A stretch of 31,644 nt of DNA from Candidatus Omnitrophota bacterium (GCA_028687205.1 JAQUAP010000004.1:1-31644), one strand, 5' to 3'. Positions 13,828 to 21,763 are shown, counted from the stretch's first letter. Notes: a model not told the origin generated them from the letters alone. Numbers and translations: made by a program.

Positions 13828-14532
13828 ATGGCGCAGGAATTAACCGCAAGGGTTAAAGAAGTTATCCAGCGCACTTACAACGTTAAAAGCGTGCGTCTTG
13901 AAATCGGCGCAAGAATAGATTTTAAAGCCGGACAGTTCCTGGCAGTAACGCTCTTAGGTAATCCTGCTTTAAAAAAATACCTTTCCATATCCAGTTCGCC
14001 AACAGAAACATGCTACCTTGAGTTTACCAAGAAGCTTACGAACAGCGATTTTTCAAAAGCCGTTGCCCAGCTTAAAAGCGGGGATACGGTCAAGATTGAA
14101 TATCCCTTCGGTAAATTCACTTTAGATGACCCGGGAGCAGATATAGCGTTTTTATCCGGAGGCATCGGTATTACTCCCATAAGAAGCATTGCCAAATATG
14201 TTGTCGATAAGAATTTAGGCACGGACATGGTCCTGGTTTATGCTAACCGTTCGGTAAAAGAGATTGTCTTTAAGGAAGATTTTGACGCTATGCAGAAGGC
14301 TTATCCTAAACTAAAAGTGGCCCATGTGCTTTGCGAGCCGGCTGTCGGTTTTAAATGTATCCCCGGGTTGATTAATGCCCGGGTAATCAGGGATGAGGTA
14401 AACAATTACCCGCAGAGAAAATTTTACCTCTGCGGCCCGCCGCAGATGGTTGAGGCAATGAAAAAAATATTAATTGCAGAGCTCAGTTTAGCCGCGGAGA
14501 ATATAGTTAGCGAAAACTTTCAAGGATACTAG
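13828..14532 (+). CDS. FNR-type FAD/NAD(P)H oxidoreductase, likely rubredoxin reductase
   Basis: The 234-residue protein has the ferredoxin-NADP-reductase plan: an FAD barrel with KYLSISSSPTE (RxxS-like) in the first third, then FLSGGIGITPIRSI for the nucleotide, and a closing FYLCGPPQMVEAMKKIL. No Fe-S domain is attached. The start codon abuts the rubredoxin stop (TAG-ATG), strong evidence of coupling. It most likely feeds electrons from NADH or NADPH to rubredoxin, but NAD versus NADP preference is not clear. The stop lies in a short palindrome at 14532-14550. Confidence 0.88.
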   Translation: MAQELTARVKEVIQRTYNVKSVRLEIGARIDFKAGQFLAVTLLGNPALKKYLSISSSPTETCYLEFTKKLTNSDFSKAVAQLKSGDTVKIEYPFGKFTLDDPGADIAFLSGGIGITPIRSIAKYVVDKNLGTDMVLVYANRSVKEIVFKEDFDAMQKAYPKLKVAHVLCEPAVGFKCIPGLINARVIRDEVNNYPQRKFYLCGPPQMVEAMKKILIAELSLAAENIVSENFQGY

Positions 14533-14550
14533 CCTGCCTATCCGGCAGGC
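14532..14550 (+). repeat. GC-rich palindrome before the flavodiiron gene
   Basis: GCCTGCC-TATCC-GGCAGGC, perfect seven-pair stem, five-base loop, overlapping the last base of the upstream stop codon. It lacks a T-tract, so it is probably an RNA processing or REP-like element rather than a terminator. Confidence 0.5.
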
Positions 14551-14561
14551 AGGGAGGGCAT

Positions 14562-15758
14562 ATGCCAGTTATTAAGTTATTACCGGATATATATTCTGTG
14601 GGAGTTGTGGACTGGAATGTGCGTAATTTTCACGGCCATACCTATACCACCAAACGCGGCACGACCTATAACGCCTATCTGATTATCGATGAGAAAATCA
14701 CCCTGGTAGATACGGTGCTGGGAGCGTTTTCTGCGGAGTTGATTGAAAATATCCAGCAGATCGTGCCCGTCAATAAAATAGATTACATTATTGCCAATCA
14801 CGTGGAAACAGACCACTCTGGCGCGCTTCCTGAAATCATGAAACTTGCGCCTAAGGCAAGAATTTTAGGCACGGAGAAATGCAAGGAGGGGCTCTACCGT
14901 TATTACTACGGGGATTGGGATTTCCAGGTAGTCAAGAGCGGGGATAAATTAAAGCTGGGCAAGCGGACGTTGACATTTTTAGAGGCGCCGATGATACATT
15001 GGCCGGACAGCATGTTTACCTATTGCCCCGAGGAAGAGCTGCTTATGCCCAATGATGCCTTTGGCCAGCACCTGGCGACCAAAGAGAGGTTTGCCGACGA
15101 GGTTGACCCCTGCGCCTTATGGGATGAAGCGGCGAAATACTACGCTAATATACTCTGGCCGCTGGGCGCGGTTATCTTAAAGAAAATCGAAGAGGTCAAA
15201 AAACTCAATATCCCGCTCAAAATCATCGCTCCCAGCCACGGCGTTATCTGGCGTAAAGACCCCCTGCAGATAGTAAATAAATATGCCAGCTGGGCCAGGA
15301 ATGAAACCCTGCCTAAGGCAGTAGTAGTATATGAATCTATGTGGGGCGCGACCGAAAAGATGGCGCGTAAAATTGTCGCGGGCGTTGAAGAAGAGGGGGT
15401 GAGCGTAAAGTTGTTTGATATAACCGGCTCTGACCGTACCGAGGTGGTTAAGGAGATGCTGGAGGCAAAGGGGTTTATTTTTGGCTCATCCACCCATGAT
15501 AATAATATGCTCCCTACCCTGGCCGGTTTCCTTGATTTTATAGAAGGGTTTAAGCCAAAGAACAGGATTGCCTCTGTTTTCGGTTCTTATGGCTGGGCAG
15601 GCGGGGCGGTGCAGCAGATAGAAAATATCTTAAAAGGCGCCGGCATAGAATTGGCGGGGGCAGGATTAGGGGTCAAGTATATGCCGGATAAAAACGACTT
15701 AGAGAGCTGCTTTAAGTTCGGCAGGGATTTCGCGGCAAGGATAAAAGGAGGTAAATAA
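14562..15758 (+). CDS. Flavodiiron protein (FprA type, rubredoxin:oxygen oxidoreductase)
   Basis: The 398-residue protein has a metallo-beta-lactamase-like domain with diiron ligands H80-x-E82-x-D84-H85, H146, D165 and H226. A flavodoxin domain follows from about residue 252 (AVVVYESMWGATEKMARKI for FMN). Such proteins reduce O2 to water or NO to N2O with electrons from rubredoxin. The partner rubredoxin and reductase are directly upstream. The stop overlaps the next start by one base (TAATG). The ribosome site GGGAGGG is strong. Confidence 0.97.
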   Translation: MPVIKLLPDIYSVGVVDWNVRNFHGHTYTTKRGTTYNAYLIIDEKITLVDTVLGAFSAELIENIQQIVPVNKIDYIIANHVETDHSGALPEIMKLAPKARILGTEKCKEGLYRYYYGDWDFQVVKSGDKLKLGKRTLTFLEAPMIHWPDSMFTYCPEEELLMPNDAFGQHLATKERFADEVDPCALWDEAAKYYANILWPLGAVILKKIEEVKKLNIPLKIIAPSHGVIWRKDPLQIVNKYASWARNETLPKAVVVYESMWGATEKMARKIVAGVEEEGVSVKLFDITGSDRTEVVKEMLEAKGFIFGSSTHDNNMLPTLAGFLDFIEGFKPKNRIASVFGSYGWAGGAVQQIENILKGAGIELAGAGLGVKYMPDKNDLESCFKFGRDFAARIKGGK

Positions 15759-15934
15759 TGGGCCCGGTAGAAGCCTTGAAGCTGGCATTGGAAAAAGAGA
15801 TTGAAGCCAAGAACCTTTACGAGAGTTTTATCGCGCGGTATCCGCAGACAAAAGAAATTTTTACCTTTTTGATGAACGAGGAAGAAAAACACAGGCAGCT
15901 TATTGAGAAAAAAATCGTGGAGCTCGAAAATTAG
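15758..15934 (+). CDS. Half-ferritin / mini-rubrerythrin-like two-helix protein
   Basis: The ATG at 15758 overlaps the flavodiiron stop, and an AAGGAGG site lies in the end of that gene. The 58-residue protein has two predicted helices separated by a short loop, with ALEKEIEAKNLYESF (E14 and Y21) and MNEEEKHRQLI (E42xxH45), the pattern of one half of a ferritin-like diiron four-helix bundle. Two copies would be needed to complete a site, as in encapsulated ferritins. Function in peroxide or iron handling is inferred. It ends one base before the next ATG. Confidence 0.72.
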   Translation: MGPVEALKLALEKEIEAKNLYESFIARYPQTKEIFTFLMNEEEKHRQLIEKKIVELEN

Positions 15935-16399
15935 ATGGACCCGCTTAGCGAGGAGATTATTCAATTCCTCCACCGGCAGGGTTGTGTGATTGTCTCCAGT
16001 ATTGATAGCCAGGGTTTCCCTCATAGTTCGTGCAAGGGGATAGTAAAAATTAATCCCAAGGGGAGCATCTATTTACTTGACGCCTATAGGGGCCAGACCT
16101 TGCAGAACTTAAAAGATAATCCTTATGTTAATATTACTGCGTTTGACGAGCATAAATTCATCGGTTACTGCCTTAAAGGAAAGGCCAGGATATTATACGA
16201 AAAAGAGCTTGATACCGGGATACTCAAGGCCTGGGAGGAGAGGATTACGGGCAGGCTAACCCAGAGATTGCTTAAGAATATCCGCGGTGAAGTTAAGGGG
16301 CACCGCGCGCATCCGGAAGCCCTGCTTCCTAAGCCGGAGCATATGATTGTCGTTGACGTGGAAAAGGTGGTTGACCTTACGCCGCAGCATTTAAAATAG
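15935..16399 (+). CDS. Pyridoxamine 5'-phosphate oxidase-fold protein
   Basis: The 154-residue protein shows the split-barrel FMN-binding pattern: VIVSSIDSQGFPHSSCKGIVKINPKGSIYLLD then LQNLKDNPYVNITAF and FIGYCLKGKARIL. Such proteins bind FMN or haem and often act as small flavin reductases. The ATG directly follows the stop of the half-ferritin gene. Its place in an oxygen-defence cluster suggests a flavin role in oxygen or NO response. The specific substrate is not predictable. It ends just before a hairpin at 16399. Confidence 0.82.
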   Translation: MDPLSEEIIQFLHRQGCVIVSSIDSQGFPHSSCKGIVKINPKGSIYLLDAYRGQTLQNLKDNPYVNITAFDEHKFIGYCLKGKARILYEKELDTGILKAWEERITGRLTQRLLKNIRGEVKGHRAHPEALLPKPEHMIVVDVEKVVDLTPQHLK

Positions 16400-16418
16400 C
16401 CTGTTTGTCTAAGCAGGC
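16399..16418 (+). repeat. Hairpin before the glutaredoxin gene
   Basis: GCCTGTTT-GTCT-AAGCAGGC, eight pairs with one G-U wobble and a four-base loop. The CCTG/CAGG edges match the palindrome at 14532. No T-tract follows. Confidence 0.4.
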
Positions 16419-16435
16419 AGAGAAAGGATTAAGCT

Positions 16436-16672
16436 ATGGCTAAAAACGTAAAAGTCTACAGCACACCTACCTGCCCCTGGTGCGTCAGGGCCAAGCAGTT
16501 CTTAAAAGATAATAATATCGCCTTCGAAGATTATGATGTTTCTAGCGACCGGCTCAAGGCCGATGAAATGGTTAAAAAATCCGGGCAGATGGCTGTGCCG
16601 GTCCTGGATATCGAAGGCCAGATTATCGTGGGTTTTGACCGGGAAAAGATCAAACAGGCATTAGGGGTATAA
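16436..16672 (+). CDS. Glutaredoxin / NrdH-like thioredoxin-fold protein
   Basis: The 78-residue protein has the redox motif TPTC13PWC16 and closing MAVPVLDIEGQIIVGFD, including the cis-Pro stretch VPV. The length and CPWC motif match the small glutaredoxin/NrdH group, which may accept electrons from thioredoxin reductase. The trxB gene begins four bases downstream, and no separate thioredoxin is in the window, so this may be its partner. It would supply electrons for ribonucleotide reductase or peroxide reduction (inferred). Confidence 0.9.
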   Translation: MAKNVKVYSTPTCPWCVRAKQFLKDNNIAFEDYDVSSDRLKADEMVKKSGQMAVPVLDIEGQIIVGFDREKIKQALGV

Positions 16673-16675
16673 AAC

Positions 16676-17575
16676 ATGTATGATTTAATTATTATCGGCG
16701 CCGGGCCCGCGGGGATTACCGCCAGCGTATATGCGGCGCGTAAGAAGATGGATTTTCTGGTTGTCACAGGCGATATCGGGGGCCAGACTGCCTGGAGCGG
16801 CGATATTGAGAATTATACCGGTTATCAATTTATCACCGGGCCGGACCTGGTGCATAAATTTGAAGAGCATATGCGCAGCTACGACACCAGCGTTAAAGAA
16901 GGCGAAGAGGTAATGGAAGTAGTAAAAGCAGGCGGGGCTATACTGGTTAAGACCAGTAAGGCCGAATATCAGGCCAGGAGCGTGATCATTGCTTCCGGCA
17001 AGCGCTCAAAAGAGCTAGGCGTGCCGGGCGAAAAAGAATATAAAAATAAAGGGATCAGTTATTGCGCGACTTGTGACGGCCCGCTCTTTAGCGCTAAAAA
17101 CGTGGCGATTATCGGCGGAGGTAATTCTGCCCTGGATGCCGCCCTGCAATTGATTAAAATCGCAAAATATGTGTACATCGTCAATAATACGCCTGAACTT
17201 GGGGGCGAGGCGCTTATGCGCCAGAAAGTAGAGGGGGCCCAGAACCTTGAAATCTTTAATAATTCCAGCATACTCGCTGTTTTAGGCGAAAAAATGGTGA
17301 ACGCCATTAAGATTAACCATGCTGGAAATGAAAAAATGCTTTCCGTAGAAGGAGTATTTGTCGAAATCGGGCTTATCCCCAATTCGGATTTTGTCAAGGG
17401 CGTAGAAAAAAACGCCCGCGGTGAAATAAAGGTAAACAGCCGCAATGAGACCAATATCCAGGGTATCTTCGCCGCAGGCGATGTCACGGATGTCCCGGAG
17501 AAGCAGATTATCATCGCCGCAGGCGAAGGCTCCAAGGCCTGCCTCTCCGCTTTTCGTTATGTAGCCCAGCATTAA
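16676..17575 (+). CDS. trxB: Thioredoxin-disulfide reductase
   Basis: The 299-residue flavoprotein has an N-terminal FAD motif IIGAGPAGITASVYA, the disulfide SYC130ATC133DGPLF, an NADPH motif VAIIGGGNSALDAALQL, and closing GIFAAGDVTD. It reduces thioredoxin- or glutaredoxin-like proteins. It starts three bases after the glutaredoxin gene, indicating co-transcription. The next gene, rrf2, has its own promoter, so trxB is likely the last gene of the oxygen-defence cluster. No terminator is clear in the 75-base gap. Confidence 0.96.
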   Translation: MYDLIIIGAGPAGITASVYAARKKMDFLVVTGDIGGQTAWSGDIENYTGYQFITGPDLVHKFEEHMRSYDTSVKEGEEVMEVVKAGGAILVKTSKAEYQARSVIIASGKRSKELGVPGEKEYKNKGISYCATCDGPLFSAKNVAIIGGGNSALDAALQLIKIAKYVYIVNNTPELGGEALMRQKVEGAQNLEIFNNSSILAVLGEKMVNAIKINHAGNEKMLSVEGVFVEIGLIPNSDFVKGVEKNARGEIKVNSRNETNIQGIFAAGDVTDVPEKQIIIAAGEGSKACLSAFRYVAQH

Positions 17576-17590
17576 AAATATAATTTCTAC

Positions 17591-17635
17591 TTGACAAATT
17601 TTATTTTTTAGGTATACTCTACTAATATAATAGAG
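17591..17635 (+). promoter_or_regulatory. Promoter and operator of the sulfur operon
   Basis: TTGACA (17591-17596), 16-base spacer, TATACT (17613-17618). An imperfect inverted repeat CTCTA-9-TAGAG (17617-17621 and 17631-17635) covers the transcription start. The rrf2 ATG follows at 17651. The site differs from the operator of the first rrf2. Confidence 0.6.
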
Positions 17636-17650
17636 ATTATATAGAATAAG

Positions 17651-18091
17651 ATGAAGATTACCTATAAGGGCGATTACGCCCTAAAGACGATCCTTGATTT
17701 AGCCGCGCATTTCGGAAACGGGCCGGTAGCGATCAACGACTTATCACGGCGCCTGGATATACCGACAAAATTCTTAGAGCAGATACTCTTGGATTTAAAA
17801 CGGGCGCACTTTGTTGAGAGCAGGCGCGGGAAAATAGGCGGATATTGCCTCTCCAGGCCTCCGGCGCAGATTACCCTGGGCGAGGTAACGCGTTTTATTA
17901 ACGGGCCGGTTGAGCCGATTGCCTGCGTGGATAAAAAATATTCCGGTTGCCATGATATCGGAAAATGCGTCTTCAGGGATGTCTGGGCAGAGGTAAACCG
18001 CTCTACCGCCAGGATTATAGATAACGTGACTTTTGAAGATTTACTTAAGAAATCAAAGAAGATAAATAAGGCCTTTACTTATCAAATTTAA
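17651..18091 (+). CDS. Rrf2 family transcriptional regulator (CymR/IscR type)
   Basis: The 146-residue protein starts MKITYKGDYALKTILDLAAHF and has a winged helix with PTKFLEQILLDLKRAHFVESRRGKIGGY, typical of Rrf2. Three cysteines, C92, C100 and C106, fit a 2Fe-2S site. The next gene is cysK, reached by a TAA-ATG junction, as in systems where CymR works with CysK to sense cysteine. It leads an operon of sulfur genes and is therefore the likely regulator of that operon. Cluster versus cysteine sensing is not settled by sequence. Confidence 0.9.
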   Translation: MKITYKGDYALKTILDLAAHFGNGPVAINDLSRRLDIPTKFLEQILLDLKRAHFVESRRGKIGGYCLSRPPAQITLGEVTRFINGPVEPIACVDKKYSGCHDIGKCVFRDVWAEVNRSTARIIDNVTFEDLLKKSKKINKAFTYQI

Positions 18092-19015
18092 ATGAAGATA
18101 GCCAAAGATATTACAGAGCTGATTGGCAATACCCCCCTGGTTAAGTTTAACCGGTTGACCAAGGATTCTCTTGCGCTGGTCGCAGCCAAACTAGAATCTT
18201 TTAACCCCTGTTCTTCGGTAAAAGATAGAATAGGGCTGAATATGATTGAACGGGCAGAAATTGAGGGTAAGATCAAGAAAGATACTATTCTTGTCGAGCC
18301 TACTTCAGGCAATACGGGAATTGCCTTAGCCTTTGTCGCGGCAGTAAAAGGGTATAAACTTATTTTAACCATGCCGGAGACGATGAGCCTTGAACGCCGC
18401 CAGCTTTTAGGCGCTTTCGGCGCCGAGATAATCCTTACTCCCGGAGCTGAAGGGATGTCCGGGGCAGTGAAAAAGGCGGAAGAGTTAGCTAAGGCTAATA
18501 AGCGTTATTTTGTCCTGCAGCAGTTTGAAAACCCGGCTAACCCCGAAATCCATCGCCGCACAACGGCCCAGGAGATCTGGCGCGATACAAGCGGCAAAGT
18601 TGATATTTTGGTTGCCGGCGTGGGTACAGGTGGTACAATTACAGGTATAGCCGAGGCGATAAAAAAGAAAAAGCCGTCATTTAAGGCTATCGCGGTTGAA
18701 CCGCAGGATTCGGCGGTTTTATCCGGCGGTAGGGCCGGTAGCCATAAAATCCAGGGCATCGGCGCGGGATTTATCCCCCCGGTCCTGAATAGAAAAATTA
18801 TTGACGAGATAATCCAGGTTTCCAACGAAGATGCCGCAGAAATCGCCAGAAGATTAGCTAAAGAAGAAGGGATTTTAGCCGGCATATCTTCCGGGGCAGC
18901 TGTTTTTGCGGCCCTGGAAGTAGCGCAAAGAAAAGAAAATAAGGGCAAGTTAATCGTGGTAATTTTACCGGATACCGGCGAGCGTTATTTAAGCACAGGG
19001 CTCTTTAACGATTAG
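18092..19015 (+). CDS. cysK: Cysteine synthase (O-acetylserine sulfhydrylase)
   Basis: The 307-residue PLP enzyme starts MKIAKDITELIGNTPLVKF and shows SSVK44DRIGL with the PLP lysine, PTSGNTGIAL, GVGTGGTITG for phosphate binding and GISSGAAVFAA. It makes cysteine from O-acetylserine and sulfide. The ATG directly follows the rrf2 stop. With the downstream homocysteine genes it points to direct sulfide fixation. A moonlighting role with the Rrf2 protein, as CysK-CymR in Bacillus, is possible but inferred. Confidence 0.96.
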   Translation: MKIAKDITELIGNTPLVKFNRLTKDSLALVAAKLESFNPCSSVKDRIGLNMIERAEIEGKIKKDTILVEPTSGNTGIALAFVAAVKGYKLILTMPETMSLERRQLLGAFGAEIILTPGAEGMSGAVKKAEELAKANKRYFVLQQFENPANPEIHRRTTAQEIWRDTSGKVDILVAGVGTGGTITGIAEAIKKKKPSFKAIAVEPQDSAVLSGGRAGSHKIQGIGAGFIPPVLNRKIIDEIIQVSNEDAAEIARRLAKEEGILAGISSGAAVFAALEVAQRKENKGKLIVVILPDTGERYLSTGLFND

Positions 19016-19019
19016 AAAC

Positions 19020-19065
19020 AGGGACGGTTATATTCTTTATGGCCATTTAGCATAGGACCGTCCCT
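19020..19065 (+). repeat. REP-like inverted repeat between cysK and nifU
   Basis: AGGGACGGT (19020-19028) and ACCGTCCCT (19057-19065) form a perfect nine-pair stem; inside, TATG and CATA can pair further. There is no T-tract. The AGGGACGGT/ACCGTCCCT ends recall a common class of REP-type elements. Confidence 0.5.
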
Positions 19066-19081
19066 AAAGAAGGAGAATAAA

Positions 19082-19303
19082 ATGCGAGAAAAGGTGGAAA
19101 AGGCATTAGGGAAGGTCAGGCCCATGCTTGAAGCTGACGGCGGCAATGTTGAGCTAGTTGAGGTGACGGCTGACGGGGTAGTAAAATTAAAGCTTAAAGG
19201 CAGCTGCAGCTGTTGTCCGATGAGCTCAATGACCTTAAAGGCGGGGATTGAGCGGATTATTAAACAGGAAGTCCCGGAAGTAAAAGAGGTCATCGCAATA
19301 TAA
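19082..19303 (+). CDS. NifU C-terminal-domain protein (Fe-S cluster scaffold)
   Basis: The 73-residue protein is a stand-alone NifU-C/Nfu domain: LEADGGNVELVEV at the start, then GSC42SCC45PMSSMTLKAGIERIIK with the cluster-binding CxxC. Such proteins hold or carry a 4Fe-4S cluster to target proteins. The AAAGAAGGAG site gives a clear start. Its position between cysK and the ferredoxin-linked homocysteine genes fits supply of clusters to the NIL-ferredoxin downstream and sulfur from the cysteine desulfurase. Confidence 0.93.
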   Translation: MREKVEKALGKVRPMLEADGGNVELVEVTADGVVKLKLKGSCSCCPMSSMTLKAGIERIIKQEVPEVKEVIAI

Positions 19304-19324
19304 ATATAATCATAGGGGTAGATA

Positions 19325-20539
19325 ATGAAGACGATTAAAGAGATAAACGAAAAAATAAAAAGAGGCGAGGTAGTCGTCGTGACTGCCGAAGAGGTTATTG
19401 AGCTGGTGGAGAAGAAGGGCGCGAAAAGAGCAGCCCAGGAAGTCGACGTTGTCACTACCGGCACCTTCGGCCCGATGTGTTCATCAGGCGCATATTTTAA
19501 TATCGGCCACACCAGGCCACGCATAAAAATCGGCGGCGGGACCTGTACGCTTAATGACGTCCCGGCATATACCGGTTTTGCGGCGGTGGATATTTATCTG
19601 GGCGCAACCGCCCTTCCCGACGATGACCCGCGCAATAAAGTCTATCCGGGCGAGTTTAAATACGGCGGCGCGCACGTAATCCAGGAGTTAGTCAACGGCA
19701 ATGACGTGCGCCTGGAGGCTTCTGCCTACGGCACGGATTGTTATCCGCGCAAAAAATTAGAGACGCTCATCAATCTAAAAGATTTAAATGAGGCGGTATT
19801 ATTTAATATCCGTAATGCCTACCAGAATTACAATGTAGCGGTAAACCTGTCCGATAAGACCATTTATACCTATATGGGCATGCTCAAGCCCGGCCTGGGT
19901 AACGCAAATTACTGCTCGGCAGGCCAGCTTTCACCCTTGCTCAAAGACCCTTTCTACCGCACCATCGGCATAGGGACAAAAATATTTTTAGGCGGCGGTA
20001 TAGGCTATATCGCCTGGCAGGGCACCCAGCATAACCCGCAGGTTTTGCGTGGAGATAGCGGCATACCGCTTGTTCCCGGCGGTACCTTAGCGGTTATCGG
20101 CGATTTAAAACAAATGAAGCCGGAGTGGCTGGTCGGCACCAGTATGTTTGGTTACGGGGTCACGCTTATTGTAGGTATCGGCGTTCCCATACCCGTCCTT
20201 AACGAAGAGACAGTCCAATACGCCGCGGCTAAAGATAAAGATATTTACGCCCCGGTTGTGGATTATGCCCAGAATTATCCGCACTGCTCCGGTTCAGCTT
20301 TGGCTGAAGTAAATTATGCCCAGCTGAAATCCGGCAAGATTAATGTTCAGGGTAAGGAAGTGCCTACGGGAAACCTTTCCAGTTATTCCAAGGCCCGCGA
20401 GATTTCCGAAGAGTTGAAATCCTGGATTAAAAAAGGTGATTTTGTTTTAACTGAGCCGGTAGCAAAACTTCCGGGCGCAGAATCCGGGTATACTTTTAAA
20501 ATGCTAAAAGAACGCCCGCTAATCGAAAAAGAGGCCTAA
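19325..20539 (+). CDS. L-aspartate semialdehyde sulfurtransferase (DUF39, homocysteine biosynthesis)
   Basis: The 404-residue protein matches the DUF39 family: VTTGTFGPMC52SSGAYFNIGH, IGGGTC74TLNDVPAYTGFAAVD, YGGAHVIQELVNG, YGTDC139YPRKK, and a closing PLIEKEA region. Work on methanogens showed that such a protein, with a NIL-ferredoxin partner, makes homocysteine from aspartate semialdehyde using sulfide, without O-acyl homoserine. The partner gene is three bases downstream. The three cysteines noted may take part in sulfur transfer (inferred). The ribosome site is AGGGG only. Confidence 0.9.
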   Translation: MKTIKEINEKIKRGEVVVVTAEEVIELVEKKGAKRAAQEVDVVTTGTFGPMCSSGAYFNIGHTRPRIKIGGGTCTLNDVPAYTGFAAVDIYLGATALPDDDPRNKVYPGEFKYGGAHVIQELVNGNDVRLEASAYGTDCYPRKKLETLINLKDLNEAVLFNIRNAYQNYNVAVNLSDKTIYTYMGMLKPGLGNANYCSAGQLSPLLKDPFYRTIGIGTKIFLGGGIGYIAWQGTQHNPQVLRGDSGIPLVPGGTLAVIGDLKQMKPEWLVGTSMFGYGVTLIVGIGVPIPVLNEETVQYAAAKDKDIYAPVVDYAQNYPHCSGSALAEVNYAQLKSGKINVQGKEVPTGNLSSYSKAREISEELKSWIKKGDFVLTEPVAKLPGAESGYTFKMLKERPLIEKEA

Positions 20540-20542
20540 AAA

Positions 20543-20950
20543 ATGGTTGCCAAAAGAATAGTCCTGCATTTTCCGCACCGCCTGGTTGACCAGCCGATAG
20601 TCTATAAACTGGTAAAGGAATTTGACCTGCAGTTTAATATCCTTAAGGCCTTTGTTACTCCGCAGGAGGAGGGCCTGATGGTTTTAGAGCTAAGCGGAAA
20701 AAGGGAAAATTTTGATCAAGGCGTAGAATACCTGAGGTCTTGCGGGGTGCGCATCCAGCCCTTAGCTCAGGATGTGGTCAGGAATGAAGCTAAATGCACC
20801 AACTGCGGCGTATGCGTGCCGATCTGCCCTACGCAAGCCCTTGTGGTTGACCCGGTGACGCGCAAGGTGCTTTTTAACAATAAAAAGTGTATTGCCTGCG
20901 AACTCTGCGTTAAGATCTGTCCGCCGCGCGCCATGGAAGTGCATTTCTGA
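20543..20950 (+). CDS. NIL-domain 2x4Fe-4S ferredoxin, partner of DUF39
   Basis: The 135-residue protein has an N-terminal NIL domain (RIVLHFPHRLVDQPIVYKLV) followed by two ferredoxin motifs, CTNCGVCVPICP and CIACELCVKICP. This is the two-domain form that accompanies DUF39 in homocysteine synthesis and supplies reducing power for the sulfur step. It starts three bases after DUF39 and ends six bases before larE. The fit between fold, context and partner is strong. Confidence 0.92.
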   Translation: MVAKRIVLHFPHRLVDQPIVYKLVKEFDLQFNILKAFVTPQEEGLMVLELSGKRENFDQGVEYLRSCGVRIQPLAQDVVRNEAKCTNCGVCVPICPTQALVVDPVTRKVLFNNKKCIACELCVKICPPRAMEVHF

Positions 20951-20956
20951 AATTAA

Positions 20957-21763
20957 ATGCAGCTTAAAAATAAAATATCCAGGCTTAAAAAAATAATCTT
21001 AGAGTCCGGTTCCTGCCTGGTTGCCTTTTCAGGCGGAACGGATAGCGCGTTTTTGCTTAAAAGCGCTTCCTTAGGTTTACCGAAAAGTAAAATCATGGCG
21101 GTAACCGCAAATTCCGCGACCTACCCTAAAGAAGAATTGTTATCCGCCAGGAGATTTTGCCGGAGGCTGGGCTTAAGGCATAAAATAATTAATACGCGGG
21201 AATTAAATAATGAAAAATTTTGCGCTAATCCGCCCCAACGCTGCTATTTCTGCAAAAGAGAGCTTTTTACGCGCTTAAAAAAAATAGCCCAAAAAAACAA
21301 GCTTAATTTTGTTTTTGACGCCAGTAACATCTCGGATAAATCCGATTTCCGCCCGGGCGAAAGAGCAAAAAAAGAATTACGGGTGCGTTCTCCGCTGCAG
21401 GAAGCAGGGCTTACCAAAGCGGAAATCCGGATTTTAAGTAGGAAGTCAGGCCTGAATACCTGGGATAAACCAAGCCAGGCCTGCCTTGCCTCGCGCATTC
21501 CTTACGGAGTGCGCATTTCTAAACCCGTGCTTGAACGCGTCAATCAGGCGGAAGGTGTTTTGAGAAGATTAAATTTTAGCCAGGTCAGGGTCAGGCATTA
21601 CAACGGGCTCTGCCGTATAGAGGTGCCTAAAAAAGAGATTATCCGGTTAATCCATAAACGCCAAAGCATAGTCGACAAATTTAAAAAGTTAGGCTATAAT
21701 TATATAGCTTTGGATTTGGCGGGCTATCGCACCGGCAGCTTAAATGAGGTGATTAAGAGATGA
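20957..21763 (+). CDS. larE: LarE-type ATP-dependent sulfur transferase
   Basis: The 268-residue protein has the PP-loop LVAFSGGTDSAFLL, NPPQRC96YFC99KRELF, and KPSQAC176LASRIPYG. C176 occupies the place of the sacrificial cysteine of Lactobacillus LarE, which gives its own sulfur to a nicotinic-acid-derived cofactor; other LarE use a 4Fe-4S cluster. LarB and LarC are not in the window, so the real target may be another thiolated cofactor. The 3' end overlaps the nifS start (ATGA). It fits the sulfur theme of the operon. Confidence 0.88.
   Translation: MQLKNKISRLKKIILESGSCLVAFSGGTDSAFLLKSASLGLPKSKIMAVTANSATYPKEELLSARRFCRRLGLRHKIINTRELNNEKFCANPPQRCYFCKRELFTRLKKIAQKNKLNFVFDASNISDKSDFRPGERAKKELRVRSPLQEAGLTKAEIRILSRKSGLNTWDKPSQACLASRIPYGVRISKPVLERVNQAEGVLRRLNFSQVRVRHYNGLCRIEVPKKEIIRLIHKRQSIVDKFKKLGYNYIALDLAGYRTGSLNEVIKR

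Noticed and set aside
13355..13843. 162-residue frame over the membrane protein and rubredoxin
   Set aside because: It is out of phase with two well-supported genes; the rubredoxin frame has both Cys knuckles.
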